Source: an uncultured Lachnospiraceae bacterium (GTDB lineage Bacteria; Bacillota; Clostridia; Lachnospirales; Lachnospiraceae). From it: DNA of 24,143 nucleotides. The DNA lies in NCBI GenBank assembly GCA_910576815.1, contig CAJTKA010000046.1, positions 1 through 24,143 on the forward strand, read 5' to 3'. Shown one piece after another: positions 1-8,033 of the stretch. Numbering within the stretch: position 1 is the stretch's first letter; each line of letters opens with the position of its first letter. The notes under the pieces were generated by a model. It was not told the DNA's origin. It did no database searches and was given only the letters and a program-made list of their open reading frames with translations. A program made the position numbers and the translations under genes.

Positions 1-437
1 TGGAGCCGAAGGTGCTCTATGATCTTCTGGAGAAAGATTTCCTGCCCATCGTGGCTCCCATCGGACTGGACGATCAGTTTCTGACTTATAATATCAATGC
101 GGACGACGCGGCTTGCGCAATCGCCAAGGCGGTGGGTGCGGACAAGCTGGTGTTCCTGACGGATATCGAAGGGCTCTACAGAGATATCAATGACAAAGGA
201 AGCTTCATTTCCAGACTGACAGCCACACAGGCGGAGGAGCTGATCGACAGTGGCTGCATCGGCGGCGGGATGCTGCCGAAACTGGGAAACTGCACGGATG
301 CCATCAGGGAGGGCGTAAACAGAGTGCATATCCTGGACGGACGGATCGCACACTGTCTGCTTTTGGAGATTTTTACAGATCACGGTATTGGCACGGCCAT
401 TATTGCAGATCAGGATAAAGAAACCCTGTTTGATTGA
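1..437 (+). CDS. argB: Acetylglutamate kinase, C-terminal part (5' end outside window)
   Basis: This is the end of N-acetylglutamate kinase, which phosphorylates N-acetyl-L-glutamate with ATP in the second step of arginine synthesis in the cytosol. The reading frame is open from base 3, so the gene enters from the left. About 144 residues remain of a family that usually has close to 300. The visible part carries NINADDAACAIAKAVGADK, the LTDIEGLY segment and the GGGMLPKL motif, all typical of the amino-acid kinase fold of ArgB, and it ends in the usual HGIGT segment. The gene stops 70 bp before the preferred argD start, in the usual argC-argJ-argB-argD order. Identification is secure; only the missing start is uncertain. 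Confidence 0.95.
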   Translation, partial: EPKVLYDLLEKDFLPIVAPIGLDDQFLTYNINADDAACAIAKAVGADKLVFLTDIEGLYRDINDKGSFISRLTATQAEELIDSGCIGGGMLPKLGNCTDAIREGVNRVHILDGRIAHCLLLEIFTDHGIGTAIIADQDKETLFD

Positions 438-507
438 GAAATGATGATTGTGCTGAAAACCGTACATGGAAGCGACAGACAAAGAGGAACAGAAAGAAGG
501 CAGAAAA

Positions 508-1710
508 ATGAGTGCAGAGATGCAAAGTTATATAGACGAGGCGGAGCAGGCGCTGCTCCATACCTACAACCGCTATCAGGTGGTGTTTGACAAAGGAGAG
601 GGCGTATACCTCTACGATATGGACGGGAAAATATATCTGGATTTTGTGTCCGGTATCGCCGTGTTTGCGCTGGGCTACCAGAACAAAGAGTACAATGATG
701 CCCTAAAGGCGCAGATCGACAAGATCATCCATACCTCAAACTATTATTACAATGCACCAGCCATCGAGGCGGCCAAAAAATTAAAAGAAATCTCGGGCAT
801 GGATCGCGTGTTCTTTACCAACAGTGGTGCGGAAGCCATCGAGGGCGCTATCAAGACGGCGCGCAAATACGGATTTTTGAAGGACGGGAAAACGGATCAC
901 GAGATCATTGCCATGAACCATTCCTTCCATGGGCGCACCATGGGAGCGCTCTCGGTGACGGGAAATCCTCACTATCGGGACGCTTTCGAGCCGATGATCG
1001 GCAACATTCGCTTTGCCAACTTAAACGATTTTGACAGCGTGATGGCACAGGTGACGGATAAAACCTGTGCGATCCTTTTTGAGACCGTGCAGGGCGAGGG
1101 CGGCATTTACCCTGCCACGGAAGAATTTATGAAAAAGGTCAGGGCACTGTGCGATGAGCGGGATATCCTGCTGATGTTAGACGAGATCCAGTGTGGCATG
1201 GGACGCACGGGAACCATGTTTGCCTGGCAGCGCTATGGCGTAAAGCCGGATGTGATGACCACGGCCAAAGCACTTGGCTGCGGCGTACCGGTGGGTGCCT
1301 TTTTGATGACGGAAAAGGTGGGTGCCAATTCGCTTGTTGCCGGAGATCACGGCACGACCTACGGCGGCAACCCTTTGGCTTGTGCGGCGATCTGTAAGGT
1401 GATCGAACTTTTTGAAAAGCAGGATGTGCTTGAAAATGTGCGCGAAGTGGGCGCTTATCTGGAAAAGCGTCTTGACGAGATGGTTACAGAATTTGCCTGC
1501 GTGGAGACAAGGCGCGGTGTGGGCTTGATGCAGGGACTTGTATTTGACAGACCCGTGGGGGACATCATCACGGAGGCGATGGAGAGAGGCCTGGTTCTGA
1601 TCAATGCCGGCACGAGTATCATTCGTTTTGTGCCTTCGCTTGTGATCACAAAGGAGCATGTGGATGATATGATCGCGATCCTGCGCGAATGTATCAAGTG
1701 TAAGTGTTGA
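508..1710 (+). CDS. argD: Acetylornithine aminotransferase
   Basis: This is a PLP-dependent class III aminotransferase that converts N-acetylglutamate semialdehyde to N-acetylornithine with glutamate as amino donor. The 400-residue length from ATG 508 matches the family. Visible motifs are TNSGAEAIEGAIK (phosphate binding), NHSFHGRTMG, LDEIQCGMGRTG and TTAKALGCGVPVGAF; the lysine in the last is the expected PLP Schiff-base residue. An in-frame ATG at 466 would add 14 charged residues but has no good ribosome binding site, whereas AGAAGG lies a few bases before 508. The gene follows argB and is probably co-transcribed with it. ArgD enzymes often also act on succinyl-diaminopimelate in lysine synthesis; the sequence does not decide that. 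Confidence 0.95.
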   Translation: MSAEMQSYIDEAEQALLHTYNRYQVVFDKGEGVYLYDMDGKIYLDFVSGIAVFALGYQNKEYNDALKAQIDKIIHTSNYYYNAPAIEAAKKLKEISGMDRVFFTNSGAEAIEGAIKTARKYGFLKDGKTDHEIIAMNHSFHGRTMGALSVTGNPHYRDAFEPMIGNIRFANLNDFDSVMAQVTDKTCAILFETVQGEGGIYPATEEFMKKVRALCDERDILLMLDEIQCGMGRTGTMFAWQRYGVKPDVMTTAKALGCGVPVGAFLMTEKVGANSLVAGDHGTTYGGNPLACAAICKVIELFEKQDVLENVREVGAYLEKRLDEMVTEFACVETRRGVGLMQGLVFDRPVGDIITEAMERGLVLINAGTSIIRFVPSLVITKEHVDDMIAILRECIKCKC

Positions 1711-1724
1711 ATTTTGCGTAGGTG

Positions 1725-1748
1725 AATGCTGGGAGAGCAGCATTTTCC
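1725..1748 (+). terminator. Possible weak terminator or attenuator after argD
   Basis: A perfect 7-bp stem, AATGCTG (1725-1731) with CAGCATT (1738-1744), encloses a 6-base loop and is followed by only a short T run interrupted by CC. It sits 15 bp after the argD stop and 39 bp before the next start. It may end the arginine operon, but the short T tract makes read-through likely. Confidence 0.4.
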
Positions 1749-1782
1749 GTATGGATTATGATTTATTATAAGGAGAACAGAA

Positions 1783-3312
1783 GTGACATTTCAAAAAAGA
1801 TTGGTCATGATTCTGGCCATTGCCCTGTGCGCAGGTGGTCTCTATGCGGCGGGAAGGCTTGGCATGACAGTGCACCGCGAGGAAACGGAAGAACCGGTGG
1901 AGGAATCCTTTTTTGGGCACAGGGAGACTTTGTATCTGTGGTATGCAGATGAGGCGCTCACGGATTACCTGAACAGCGTGGCAGTTTCTTACAGCGAGTA
2001 TCAGGACAGCGTGCGGGTCGTTCCCGTTTATACGCAGGGGCTTGAATATCTGGAGACCATTAACAAGGCTTCCCTGCAGACACAGGAAGGCCCCGATCTC
2101 TATCTTGTCAGCAATGATTCCCTGGAGAAGGCGTATCTGGCAGGACTTGCCTGTGAGGTGCAGCTTCCGGAGGGCACCCCTCCCATGGCAGATATTCTGC
2201 CGCAGACGGCGATCCGTGCGGTGACCTATCATGACAAACAGATCGGTTATCCCTATTATTTTGAGACGAGCTGTCTTCTTTACAACAAAACGTATCTGGA
2301 GGATTGGGCAAGGGCACAAATCGAATCGGAGCGGGATCAGGCGCTGGCGGAAGATGCGCAGGAACAGGCGGAGAACGGCGATGTGGAGGAGGAGATCAAT
2401 GAATCCACGGAGGCGGTAGAGATTACGGAGGAGGAACTTTTGGCGAAGTTGGAAGAAGCCCTCCCCGAAAACATAGACGAGATCCTGGCGCTGGCGGATG
2501 TCTATGATGCGCCGGAGCAGGTAGAGGCTGTCTTTAAGTGGGATGTGTCGGATATTTTCTATAATTATTTTATGGTCGGGGGCTGTATCGATGTGGGCGG
2601 CATCAATGGTGATAATGCCGAATCCATCCATATCTATAACGAAGATGCGATCCGGGCGCTGAGAGTTTATCAGAACCTGAACCAGTTTTTCTCCATCGAC
2701 ACCAAAGAAATCAGTTATGACGGGGTGCTGCAGGACTTTTTGGACGGCAAGATCGTCTATACGGTGGCAACGTCAGACGCGCTTTCCAAGTTGCAAAAGG
2801 CGAAGGAAGATGGGGATTTTGCTTACGAGTTTGGCGTATCCCGGGTGCCGAATGTAAGCGGAGAGCTTTCATCCGCCTCCCTGTCGGTGACGCAGTGTGT
2901 GGCAGTCAACGGTTATTCGTCAAAAAAGGAGATGGCGAACGAATTTGCGGTGTATCTGACACAGCATACGACGGACGAGCTTTATACAAGGACGGGAAAA
3001 CTGCCGGTATACAGGGACAGTACCTATGAAGATCCGAATGCGGCCGCCTTTTTGATGGAGTATGAAAACGCGGTCCCCATGCCGAAGATGATAGAGACCA
3101 GCAATTTCTGGGTTGAGATGGAAATCGCCTTTGCCAAGATCTGGGAGGGAGCCGACGCCAACGATGTGTTGAAGGCATTGTCAGAGCAGATCATGAGCCA
3201 GGTGCTCGGAGAGAGCTACACGGAGGAGTATATAGATGTGCCGATCCCCGTGGAGGAGACTGAGGAGGAGCTGGAGGAAGAAGACGGCACGCAGGAACAA
3301 GGCGGGAACTGA
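1783..3312 (+). CDS. Orphan membrane-anchored extracellular solute-binding-like protein (family 1 type)
   Basis: The start is GTG 1783, preceded by AAGGAG. The product has 509 residues with an N-terminal hydrophobic segment (about residues 6-24). The cysteine inside it is not in a proper lipobox, because leucine precedes it, so the segment is probably an uncleaved anchor or a non-lipid signal peptide. The mature part (LYLWYADEAL, GPDLYLVSND, PYYFETSCLLYNK, and a late stretch like those after the hinge) resembles sugar-type ABC solute-binding proteins. A strongly acidic glutamate-rich stretch (about residues 185-232) interrupts the fold, and the last 20 residues are also acidic. No permease or ATPase gene is nearby, so the ligand and partner are unknown. 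It could be a sensor or scavenging protein rather than a transporter part. The family assignment is moderate. Confidence 0.65.
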   Translation: MTFQKRLVMILAIALCAGGLYAAGRLGMTVHREETEEPVEESFFGHRETLYLWYADEALTDYLNSVAVSYSEYQDSVRVVPVYTQGLEYLETINKASLQTQEGPDLYLVSNDSLEKAYLAGLACEVQLPEGTPPMADILPQTAIRAVTYHDKQIGYPYYFETSCLLYNKTYLEDWARAQIESERDQALAEDAQEQAENGDVEEEINESTEAVEITEEELLAKLEEALPENIDEILALADVYDAPEQVEAVFKWDVSDIFYNYFMVGGCIDVGGINGDNAESIHIYNEDAIRALRVYQNLNQFFSIDTKEISYDGVLQDFLDGKIVYTVATSDALSKLQKAKEDGDFAYEFGVSRVPNVSGELSSASLSVTQCVAVNGYSSKKEMANEFAVYLTQHTTDELYTRTGKLPVYRDSTYEDPNAAAFLMEYENAVPMPKMIETSNFWVEMEIAFAKIWEGADANDVLKALSEQIMSQVLGESYTEEYIDVPIPVEETEEELEEEDGTQEQGGN

Positions 3313-3366
3313 TAAAGCAGCCTGTAAGTAAAGTCAGGAATAAATATCGAATATATGGTTCAAAAT

Positions 3367-3400
3367 AAGACAAGACGGTTCGCGCTGCCTTGTCTTTTTT
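3367..3400 (+). terminator. Rho-independent terminator after the solute-binding-like gene
   Basis: AAGACAAG (3367-3374) pairs perfectly with CTTGTCTT (3389-3396) across a 14-base loop and leads into a run of six T at 3395-3400. It separates the solute-binding-like gene from the small membrane-protein gene. Confidence 0.8.
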
Positions 3401-3437
3401 GCGCATGGCAGTAAACTGCTCCGGCATGGAGGGAATT

Positions 3438-3869
3438 ATGCTTGGTCTTTTGATTGCAATTTTATCAGGGGCGCTGATGAGCGTACAGGGAGTCTTTAAC
3501 ACGCAGGTCACCAAACAGTCGGGAATCTGGGTGGCGAATGCCTTTGTGCAGTTGACGGCGCTGCTGGTCTGTCTGGCGGTTTGGCTTTTTTCCGACCGCG
3601 CTTCCTTTGCCTCGCTCTTAAAGGTAGAACCGAAATATATGCTGCTCGGCGGTGCGATCGGTACGTTTATCACCTACACCGTGATCAAGAGCATGGAGCA
3701 GCTCGGACCTGCGCGGTCAGTTATGTTTATTGTGGTATCGCAGCTCATCATCGCTTATGTCATTGAGATCTTCGGGCTTTTCGGGGTGGAGAAGCAGCCC
3801 TTTGAGATGAAAAAACTGCTGGGCGCAGGGGTCATGATCGTCGGAATCATTATTTTTAAGTGGACATAG
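3438..3869 (+). CDS. Small DMT-type (YdcZ/DUF606-like) membrane protein
   Basis: This is a 143-residue, very hydrophobic protein with four to five predicted membrane segments: the N-terminal GLLIAILSGALMSVQGVFNT, LTALLVCLAVWLF, MLLGGAIGTFITYTVIKS, SVMFIVVSQLIIAYVIEIFGLFG and the C-terminal GAGVMIVGIIIF. The N-terminal AxLSGALMSVQGxFN pattern and the length fit the DUF606/YdcZ branch of the drug/metabolite transporter superfamily, usually single-domain proteins thought to act as dimers. I chose ATG 3438 because GGAGG stands just before it; longer in-frame starts lie inside the preceding terminator. Transport activity is inferred from the family, and the substrate is unknown. Confidence 0.75.
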   Translation: MLGLLIAILSGALMSVQGVFNTQVTKQSGIWVANAFVQLTALLVCLAVWLFSDRASFASLLKVEPKYMLLGGAIGTFITYTVIKSMEQLGPARSVMFIVVSQLIIAYVIEIFGLFGVEKQPFEMKKLLGAGVMIVGIIIFKWT

Positions 3870-3889
3870 GGCAAAATTTATCTTACAAT
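3861..3889 (+). promoter_or_regulatory. Candidate promoter of the comEA cluster
   Basis: TGGACA (3861-3866) and TACAAT (3884-3889) are separated by 17 bp, each a 5-of-6 match to the sigma-A consensus. The predicted start near 3896 gives a leader of about 50 bases before comEA. The -35 box overlaps the end of the preceding gene. No experiment supports it. Confidence 0.5.
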
Positions 3890-3948
3890 AAAAATACAGC
3901 GCATAGCGGGGTCCTCCCGGATCACGGCAGAAGCCGGAAAGGGAGACT

Positions 3949-4782
3949 ATGCAAAGAAAAAACAGAATAGAACATACCAAATGGTTATGCCTTGCGGGTG
4001 CGCTTGTGACAGTGTGCTTTTTGTGCGGTTGTACGAGAAAGGAAGAACTGCTCATCCTGACGGAGGAAAAAACGGCGCAGGAAACCATATCGGAGGCAGC
4101 GCAAAACGGAGAGGCAAAGAACACAGACTTAGGCGATGCGCCGACTTTGATGCAGGAAGATACTGTGATCTCTCATAGGACGGAAGCGCCTGCGGAGGGG
4201 AAAGCGCAGCAGGAGTCTGCGGAGAGCAGTATCCTCTACGTTCATGTCTGCGGGGCCGTGGAGGCGCCGGGAGTTTATGAGCTGCCTGCGGGAAGCCGTG
4301 TCTATGAGGCGGTACAGGCGGCGGGCGGTTTCAGCGAGGATGCGGAGCAAAGTTATGTAAACCAAGCACAAGTACTCTCAGATGGGGTGAAACTGGTGAT
4401 CCCAACCGTTGAGGAAGCGTCGGCAGCAAAAGGGGCTGTATCGGTTGAGCATGGAAAATTGGAATCTGACGCTGCGGCGGGAGATAAAAAGGAAACGGCT
4501 TTGCAGATAGGCATCATTGGAGAAGGTGATGCAGCAGGAAAAGAATCCCCGGGGCAGACGGAGGCAAAGAGTGCAAAACAGGCGGACGACAGAATCAATA
4601 TCAATACCGCCACAAAGCAGGAGTTGTGCAGCATCCCGGGTGTGGGTGAGACCCGCGCGGCGGCGATCATCTCCTACAGAGAGTCCCACGGCGGCTTTGC
4701 AAAGCCCGAGGACATCATGAAGGTGAACGGCATCAAAGAGGGTATGTACGAAAAAATAAAGGACAGTATCAGCGTGGAATAA
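3949..4782 (+). CDS. comEA: ComEA-like DNA receptor, predicted lipoprotein with SLBB and helix-hairpin-helix domains
   Basis: ComEA binds double-stranded DNA outside the membrane and hands it to ComEC. The 277-residue product has a signal peptide ending in the lipobox LCGC, with Cys28 as the lipid site. A low-complexity linker rich in E, A and Q follows. Next comes an SLBB domain at about 95-152 (VHVCGAVEAPGVYELPAGS, VYEAVQAAGGF), another linker, and a C-terminal helix-hairpin-helix DNA-binding domain from about residue 215 (ININTATKQELCSIPGVGE, then the FAKPEDIMKVNGIKE region). ComEA is more often held by a transmembrane helix, so the lipobox is a small oddity. GGAAAGGGAG precedes ATG 3949. 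comEC lies about 3.3 kb downstream in the same direction. Confidence 0.9.
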   Translation: MQRKNRIEHTKWLCLAGALVTVCFLCGCTRKEELLILTEEKTAQETISEAAQNGEAKNTDLGDAPTLMQEDTVISHRTEAPAEGKAQQESAESSILYVHVCGAVEAPGVYELPAGSRVYEAVQAAGGFSEDAEQSYVNQAQVLSDGVKLVIPTVEEASAAKGAVSVEHGKLESDAAAGDKKETALQIGIIGEGDAAGKESPGQTEAKSAKQADDRININTATKQELCSIPGVGETRAAAIISYRESHGGFAKPEDIMKVNGIKEGMYEKIKDSISVE

Positions 4783-4852
4783 AAGAACAGGCAACGGTAT
4801 CAGCACAGAACATAAGACAGCGACAGCATAGATCAGAGGCAGGACAGAAAAG

Positions 4853-5542
4853 ATGGCACAGAGAGTTTTGGTGGTGGATGATGAAAAATTGATCGTAAAG
4901 GGGATCCGGTTCAGTCTGGAGCAGGACGGCATGGAAGTGGACTGCGCCTATGACGGCGAGGAAGCCCTCCGTCTGGCGGGAGAAAACAATTACGATATGA
5001 TATTGTTGGATGTGATGCTGCCTAAGATGACGGGGTTTGAGGTATGTCAGCAGATCCGCGGGTTTTCCAGTGTGCCAATCGTTATGCTGACTGCGAAGGG
5101 CGACGACATGGATAAGATTTTGGGGCTTGATAACGGCGCGGACGATTACATCACGAAACCCTTTAATATTCTGGAGGTAAAGGCACGGATCAAGGCGATC
5201 ATGCGCAGGACGAACCGTCGGGCTCCACAGCGGGAAGAAGCGGTCAAAATGGTGGAACGGGGGGAAATGCGGCTTGACTGCGAGGGCAGACGGGTCTACA
5301 TCAAAGACCGGGAAATCAATCTGACGGCAAAAGAATTTGAGGTGCTGGAGCTTCTGATGAAGAACCACGGCAAAGTTTACGGCCGAGAAGAACTCCTCAA
5401 GCTGGTTTGGGGGAGCGACTATCCCGGCGACGTGAGGACTGTTGACGTACATATCAGAAGGCTGCGCGAAAAGATAGAGGAGATTCCCGGCGAACCCATG
5501 TATGTGCGTACTAAGTGGGGGGTTGGATATTACTTTGCCTAA
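4853..5542 (+). CDS. OmpR/PhoB-family response regulator
   Basis: This is a two-domain DNA-binding response regulator of 229 residues. The receiver domain (about 3-115) shows the acidic pair D9/D10, the phospho-acceptor D53 in MILLDVMLPK, T80 and K102 in ITKPF. The C-terminal winged helix (about 130-228) has INLTAKEFEVLELLM, REELLKLVWG, the RTVDVHIRRLREK recognition helix and the closing WGVGYYF. It starts 70 bp after comEA, and its end overlaps the histidine kinase frame, which marks the two as a cognate pair. The target genes cannot be read from the sequence. The flanking comEA and comEC suggest, but do not show, a link to DNA uptake or the cell envelope. Confidence 0.93.
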   Translation: MAQRVLVVDDEKLIVKGIRFSLEQDGMEVDCAYDGEEALRLAGENNYDMILLDVMLPKMTGFEVCQQIRGFSSVPIVMLTAKGDDMDKILGLDNGADDYITKPFNILEVKARIKAIMRRTNRRAPQREEAVKMVERGEMRLDCEGRRVYIKDREINLTAKEFEVLELLMKNHGKVYGREELLKLVWGSDYPGDVRTVDVHIRRLREKIEEIPGEPMYVRTKWGVGYYFA

Positions 5543-7037
5543 ATTTCGATTTCGTAAAATTACATTCTTAAGAAGCCTGAAAGTACGCATTTTTCTGATT
5601 TTACTCATCGTCGGGCTGATTCCCTGTTTTGTTATGCGCCGTGCGATCCTGCAAAACTATGAGCAGCGTGCGATCAGCGTGAGGACCTCCAATATCGCTA
5701 CGCAGATCAAGATCCTTGCCAATCATCTGATTGCCCGTCATTATCTGGAAGACACCTCGTCGGAGGTGATCAATGCGGAACTGGAACAGTTATCGAATCT
5801 CTATGACGGCCGCGTACTCATCATCAATACGGAACTGAAGATCATCAAGGATACCTACGGCATCAGCGAGGGCAAAACCATCATTTCGGAGGAGGTTATC
5901 CGCTGTTTGCGAGGAGAGAGTACGGAAGGGTACGACAAAGAAAATGGCTATATCGAAATGACGATACCAATCATGGAGACAAGGTCGGCGGACCTGCCGG
6001 TGGGAGCGGGGGATTCGTTTGAACTGGTGAGGGGTGTCATGCTGGTGAGCGCCTCAAATGACAGTGTGATTACCACCATGGACAGTCTGGACAGACAGGC
6101 GATGGTGGTGGAGTCGATCGTAAGCGTGATCATTTTTGTGGTGACGCTGTTGGTTTCAAAATTCCTTTTCCAGCCCTTTAAGAAGATGATCGAAGCGCTG
6201 GATCAGGTGCAGGAGGGTTACACAAACGACCCCATCTCGGTAACGGACTGTCTGGAGACGGAGCACATTGGAGACGCATTCAACAGAGTACTGGGAAGAA
6301 TGAAAATGCTGGATGATTCCAGACAGGACTTTGTATCAAATGTCTCCCATGAACTGAGGACGCCGATCACTTCCATGAAAGTGCTGGCGGATTCGCTGAT
6401 CACGCAAAAGGACGTGCCTTTGGAAGTCTATCAGGAATTTATGATGGACATTGCCGCTGAGATCGAGCGTGAGGATAAGATCATAAACGATTTGCTCTCC
6501 CTGGTAAAGATGGACAGAAAGGCGTCTGATCTGAATATCTCAGAGGTGGACATCAACGCATTGGTAGAGCTGATCATGAAAAGACTTCGTCCAATCGCCA
6601 TGCGCAGGGATGTGCAGCTTGTCTATGAGAGCCTGCGCCCGGTGACGGCTTCGGTGGACGAGGTGAAACTGACGCTTGCGCTGTCTAATCTGATAGAGAA
6701 TGCAATCAAGTACAATAAAGAGCACGGATTTGTAAAAGTGACGCTGGACGCGGACCATCAGTATTTTATGGTACAGGTGGAAGATTCCGGCGTGGGCATT
6801 CCGGAGGATGAACTGGAACATATTTTTGAGCGTTTTTATCGTGTGGATAAATCGCGTTCCAGAGAGGTCGGCGGTACGGGGCTTGGTCTTGCGATCACCC
6901 AGAGCGCCATTCGTATGCACCGCGGTTCCATCAAGGTGTCCAGTTTGGAAGGAGAAGGCACGGACTTTACGGTAAAGATACCGCTGAAATATATCGCGAC
7001 GCAGCCCGGTGAGCGGCGGGCTAAGAGAAAGGCTTAG
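5502..7037 (+). CDS. Membrane sensor histidine kinase
   Basis: This is the partner kinase of the preceding regulator. Numbering from ATG 5502, it has a first membrane helix (about 29-46), an extracytoplasmic sensor region of about 155 residues, and a second membrane helix (about 203-226). Then come a HAMP linker, the HisKA motif DFVSNVSHELRTP with phospho-acceptor H283, the N box around N400 (LIENAIKYN), the G1 box EDSGVGIP at 427-434, the F box FERFYRVDKSRS and the G2 box GGTGLGLAI. ATG 5502 overlaps the regulator by 41 bp and lacks a clear ribosome binding site. The in-frame TTG at 5535, behind a G-rich stretch, would give a start of the form (M)PKFRFRKI and is a credible alternative. No known ligand-binding fold was recognised in the sensor region. 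Confidence 0.92.
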   Translation: MCVLSGGLDITLPKFRFRKITFLRSLKVRIFLILLIVGLIPCFVMRRAILQNYEQRAISVRTSNIATQIKILANHLIARHYLEDTSSEVINAELEQLSNLYDGRVLIINTELKIIKDTYGISEGKTIISEEVIRCLRGESTEGYDKENGYIEMTIPIMETRSADLPVGAGDSFELVRGVMLVSASNDSVITTMDSLDRQAMVVESIVSVIIFVVTLLVSKFLFQPFKKMIEALDQVQEGYTNDPISVTDCLETEHIGDAFNRVLGRMKMLDDSRQDFVSNVSHELRTPITSMKVLADSLITQKDVPLEVYQEFMMDIAAEIEREDKIINDLLSLVKMDRKASDLNISEVDINALVELIMKRLRPIAMRRDVQLVYESLRPVTASVDEVKLTLALSNLIENAIKYNKEHGFVKVTLDADHQYFMVQVEDSGVGIPEDELEHIFERFYRVDKSRSREVGGTGLGLAITQSAIRMHRGSIKVSSLEGEGTDFTVKIPLKYIATQPGERRAKRKA

Positions 7038-7040
7038 AGA

Positions 7041-8003
7041 TTGAGAAATATGGTTAGGAAAGAGAAAAGAGGAAAGCTTTTTTGGCTGGGAATCCTTTTG
7101 GCAGGGATGCTCTGTCTGCTTAGCGCCTGTGCAAACGGGACGGGCGGACAGAGCGGAACGGTCTATTACTTATATTATATCAACAATGATGAGACGAAGA
7201 TCATTTCCAGGGAATATCGGAGCGAGACGACGGACGAGGCCCTTCTTTTGGAGGAACTTTTGGAGGAGCTTTCCGTGATTTCGGAACGGTTGGAGTATGA
7301 GACGCCGCTTGCCAAAGAATTTGCACTGGTGGGGCACACGCTGGACAATGGTCTGCTCACGCTAGATTTTGACGAGCGATACCGGGAACTGCGGGGCGCA
7401 AGAGAGGTGCTGGTGCGGGCATCGATCGTGCGGACGGTGATCCAGCTCAAGCAGATAGAGCGCGTGACTTTCACGGTCAAGGGAGAACCGCTTGTGGATC
7501 AGGCAGGGGTAGCCGTCGGTGTGATGAACGAGGAGAGTTTTATCGAGAATGCCGGCAATGAGATCAACGCATATGAAAAGGTGGATCTGCGTCTCTATTT
7601 TGCCAATGAGACGGGCGACTATCTGGTGGAGGAAAACCGCCTGAACGTGGTGTATAACAGCAATATTTCGTTGGAGAAGCTGGTGGTGGAAAAGCTGGTG
7701 GAGGGACCTGCCGCCAAGGACGCCTACCCGACCATCAATCCGGATACCAAGGTGATCAGTGTGACGGTGCAAGATGGGATATGTTATGTAAACCTAAGCG
7801 GTGATTTTTTGAACCAGCCTTACAATGTAACGACAGACGTGACGATCTACTCCATCACGAACTCTTTGGTAGAGCTGTCCAACGTGAATAAGGTGCAGAT
7901 CTCCGTGGATGGCGAGACCAATATTTCCTATCGGGAGAAGCTGAGTTTGAACAATCTGTTCGAGAGGAATCTGGATATGCTGGAATCCACGGGCAGCAGA
8001 TAG
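7041..8003 (+). CDS. Lipoprotein with two GerMN domains
   Basis: This is a 320-residue predicted lipoprotein. A basic N-terminus and hydrophobic stretch end in the lipobox LSAC, with Cys30 as the lipid site. Two GerMN-type repeats follow. The first is at about 45-165 (VYYLYYINND, LLTLDFDERY, VRASIVRTVIQL, IERVTFTVKG). The second is at about 180-300 (VDLRLYFANE, EKLVVEKLVEGP, ICYVNLSGDFLN, ITNSLVELSNVNKVQISVDG). GerMN domains occur in the spore germination protein GerM and in LpqB-type lipoproteins next to two-component systems. The start lies 3 bp after the kinase stop, so the lipoprotein is probably translated with it and may modulate the kinase. TTG 7041 has AAAGG upstream; ATG 7050 in the same frame is an alternative. 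Confidence 0.88.
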   Translation: MRNMVRKEKRGKLFWLGILLAGMLCLLSACANGTGGQSGTVYYLYYINNDETKIISREYRSETTDEALLLEELLEELSVISERLEYETPLAKEFALVGHTLDNGLLTLDFDERYRELRGAREVLVRASIVRTVIQLKQIERVTFTVKGEPLVDQAGVAVGVMNEESFIENAGNEINAYEKVDLRLYFANETGDYLVEENRLNVVYNSNISLEKLVVEKLVEGPAAKDAYPTINPDTKVISVTVQDGICYVNLSGDFLNQPYNVTTDVTIYSITNSLVELSNVNKVQISVDGETNISYREKLSLNNLFERNLDMLESTGSR

Positions 8004-8033
8004 TGACAATTTTATAAAAGGAGATGATGCTTT

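Noticed and set aside
1756..2631. Long minus-strand open frame of 291 codons opposite the solute-binding-like gene
   Set aside because: It lies wholly within a well-supported + strand gene and has no recognisable domains; its length is a by-product of the codon use of that gene.
4769..5608. Minus-strand open frame of 279 codons opposite the response regulator
   Set aside because: It covers a clear OmpR-type regulator on the + strand; the His/Leu-rich product resembles no family.
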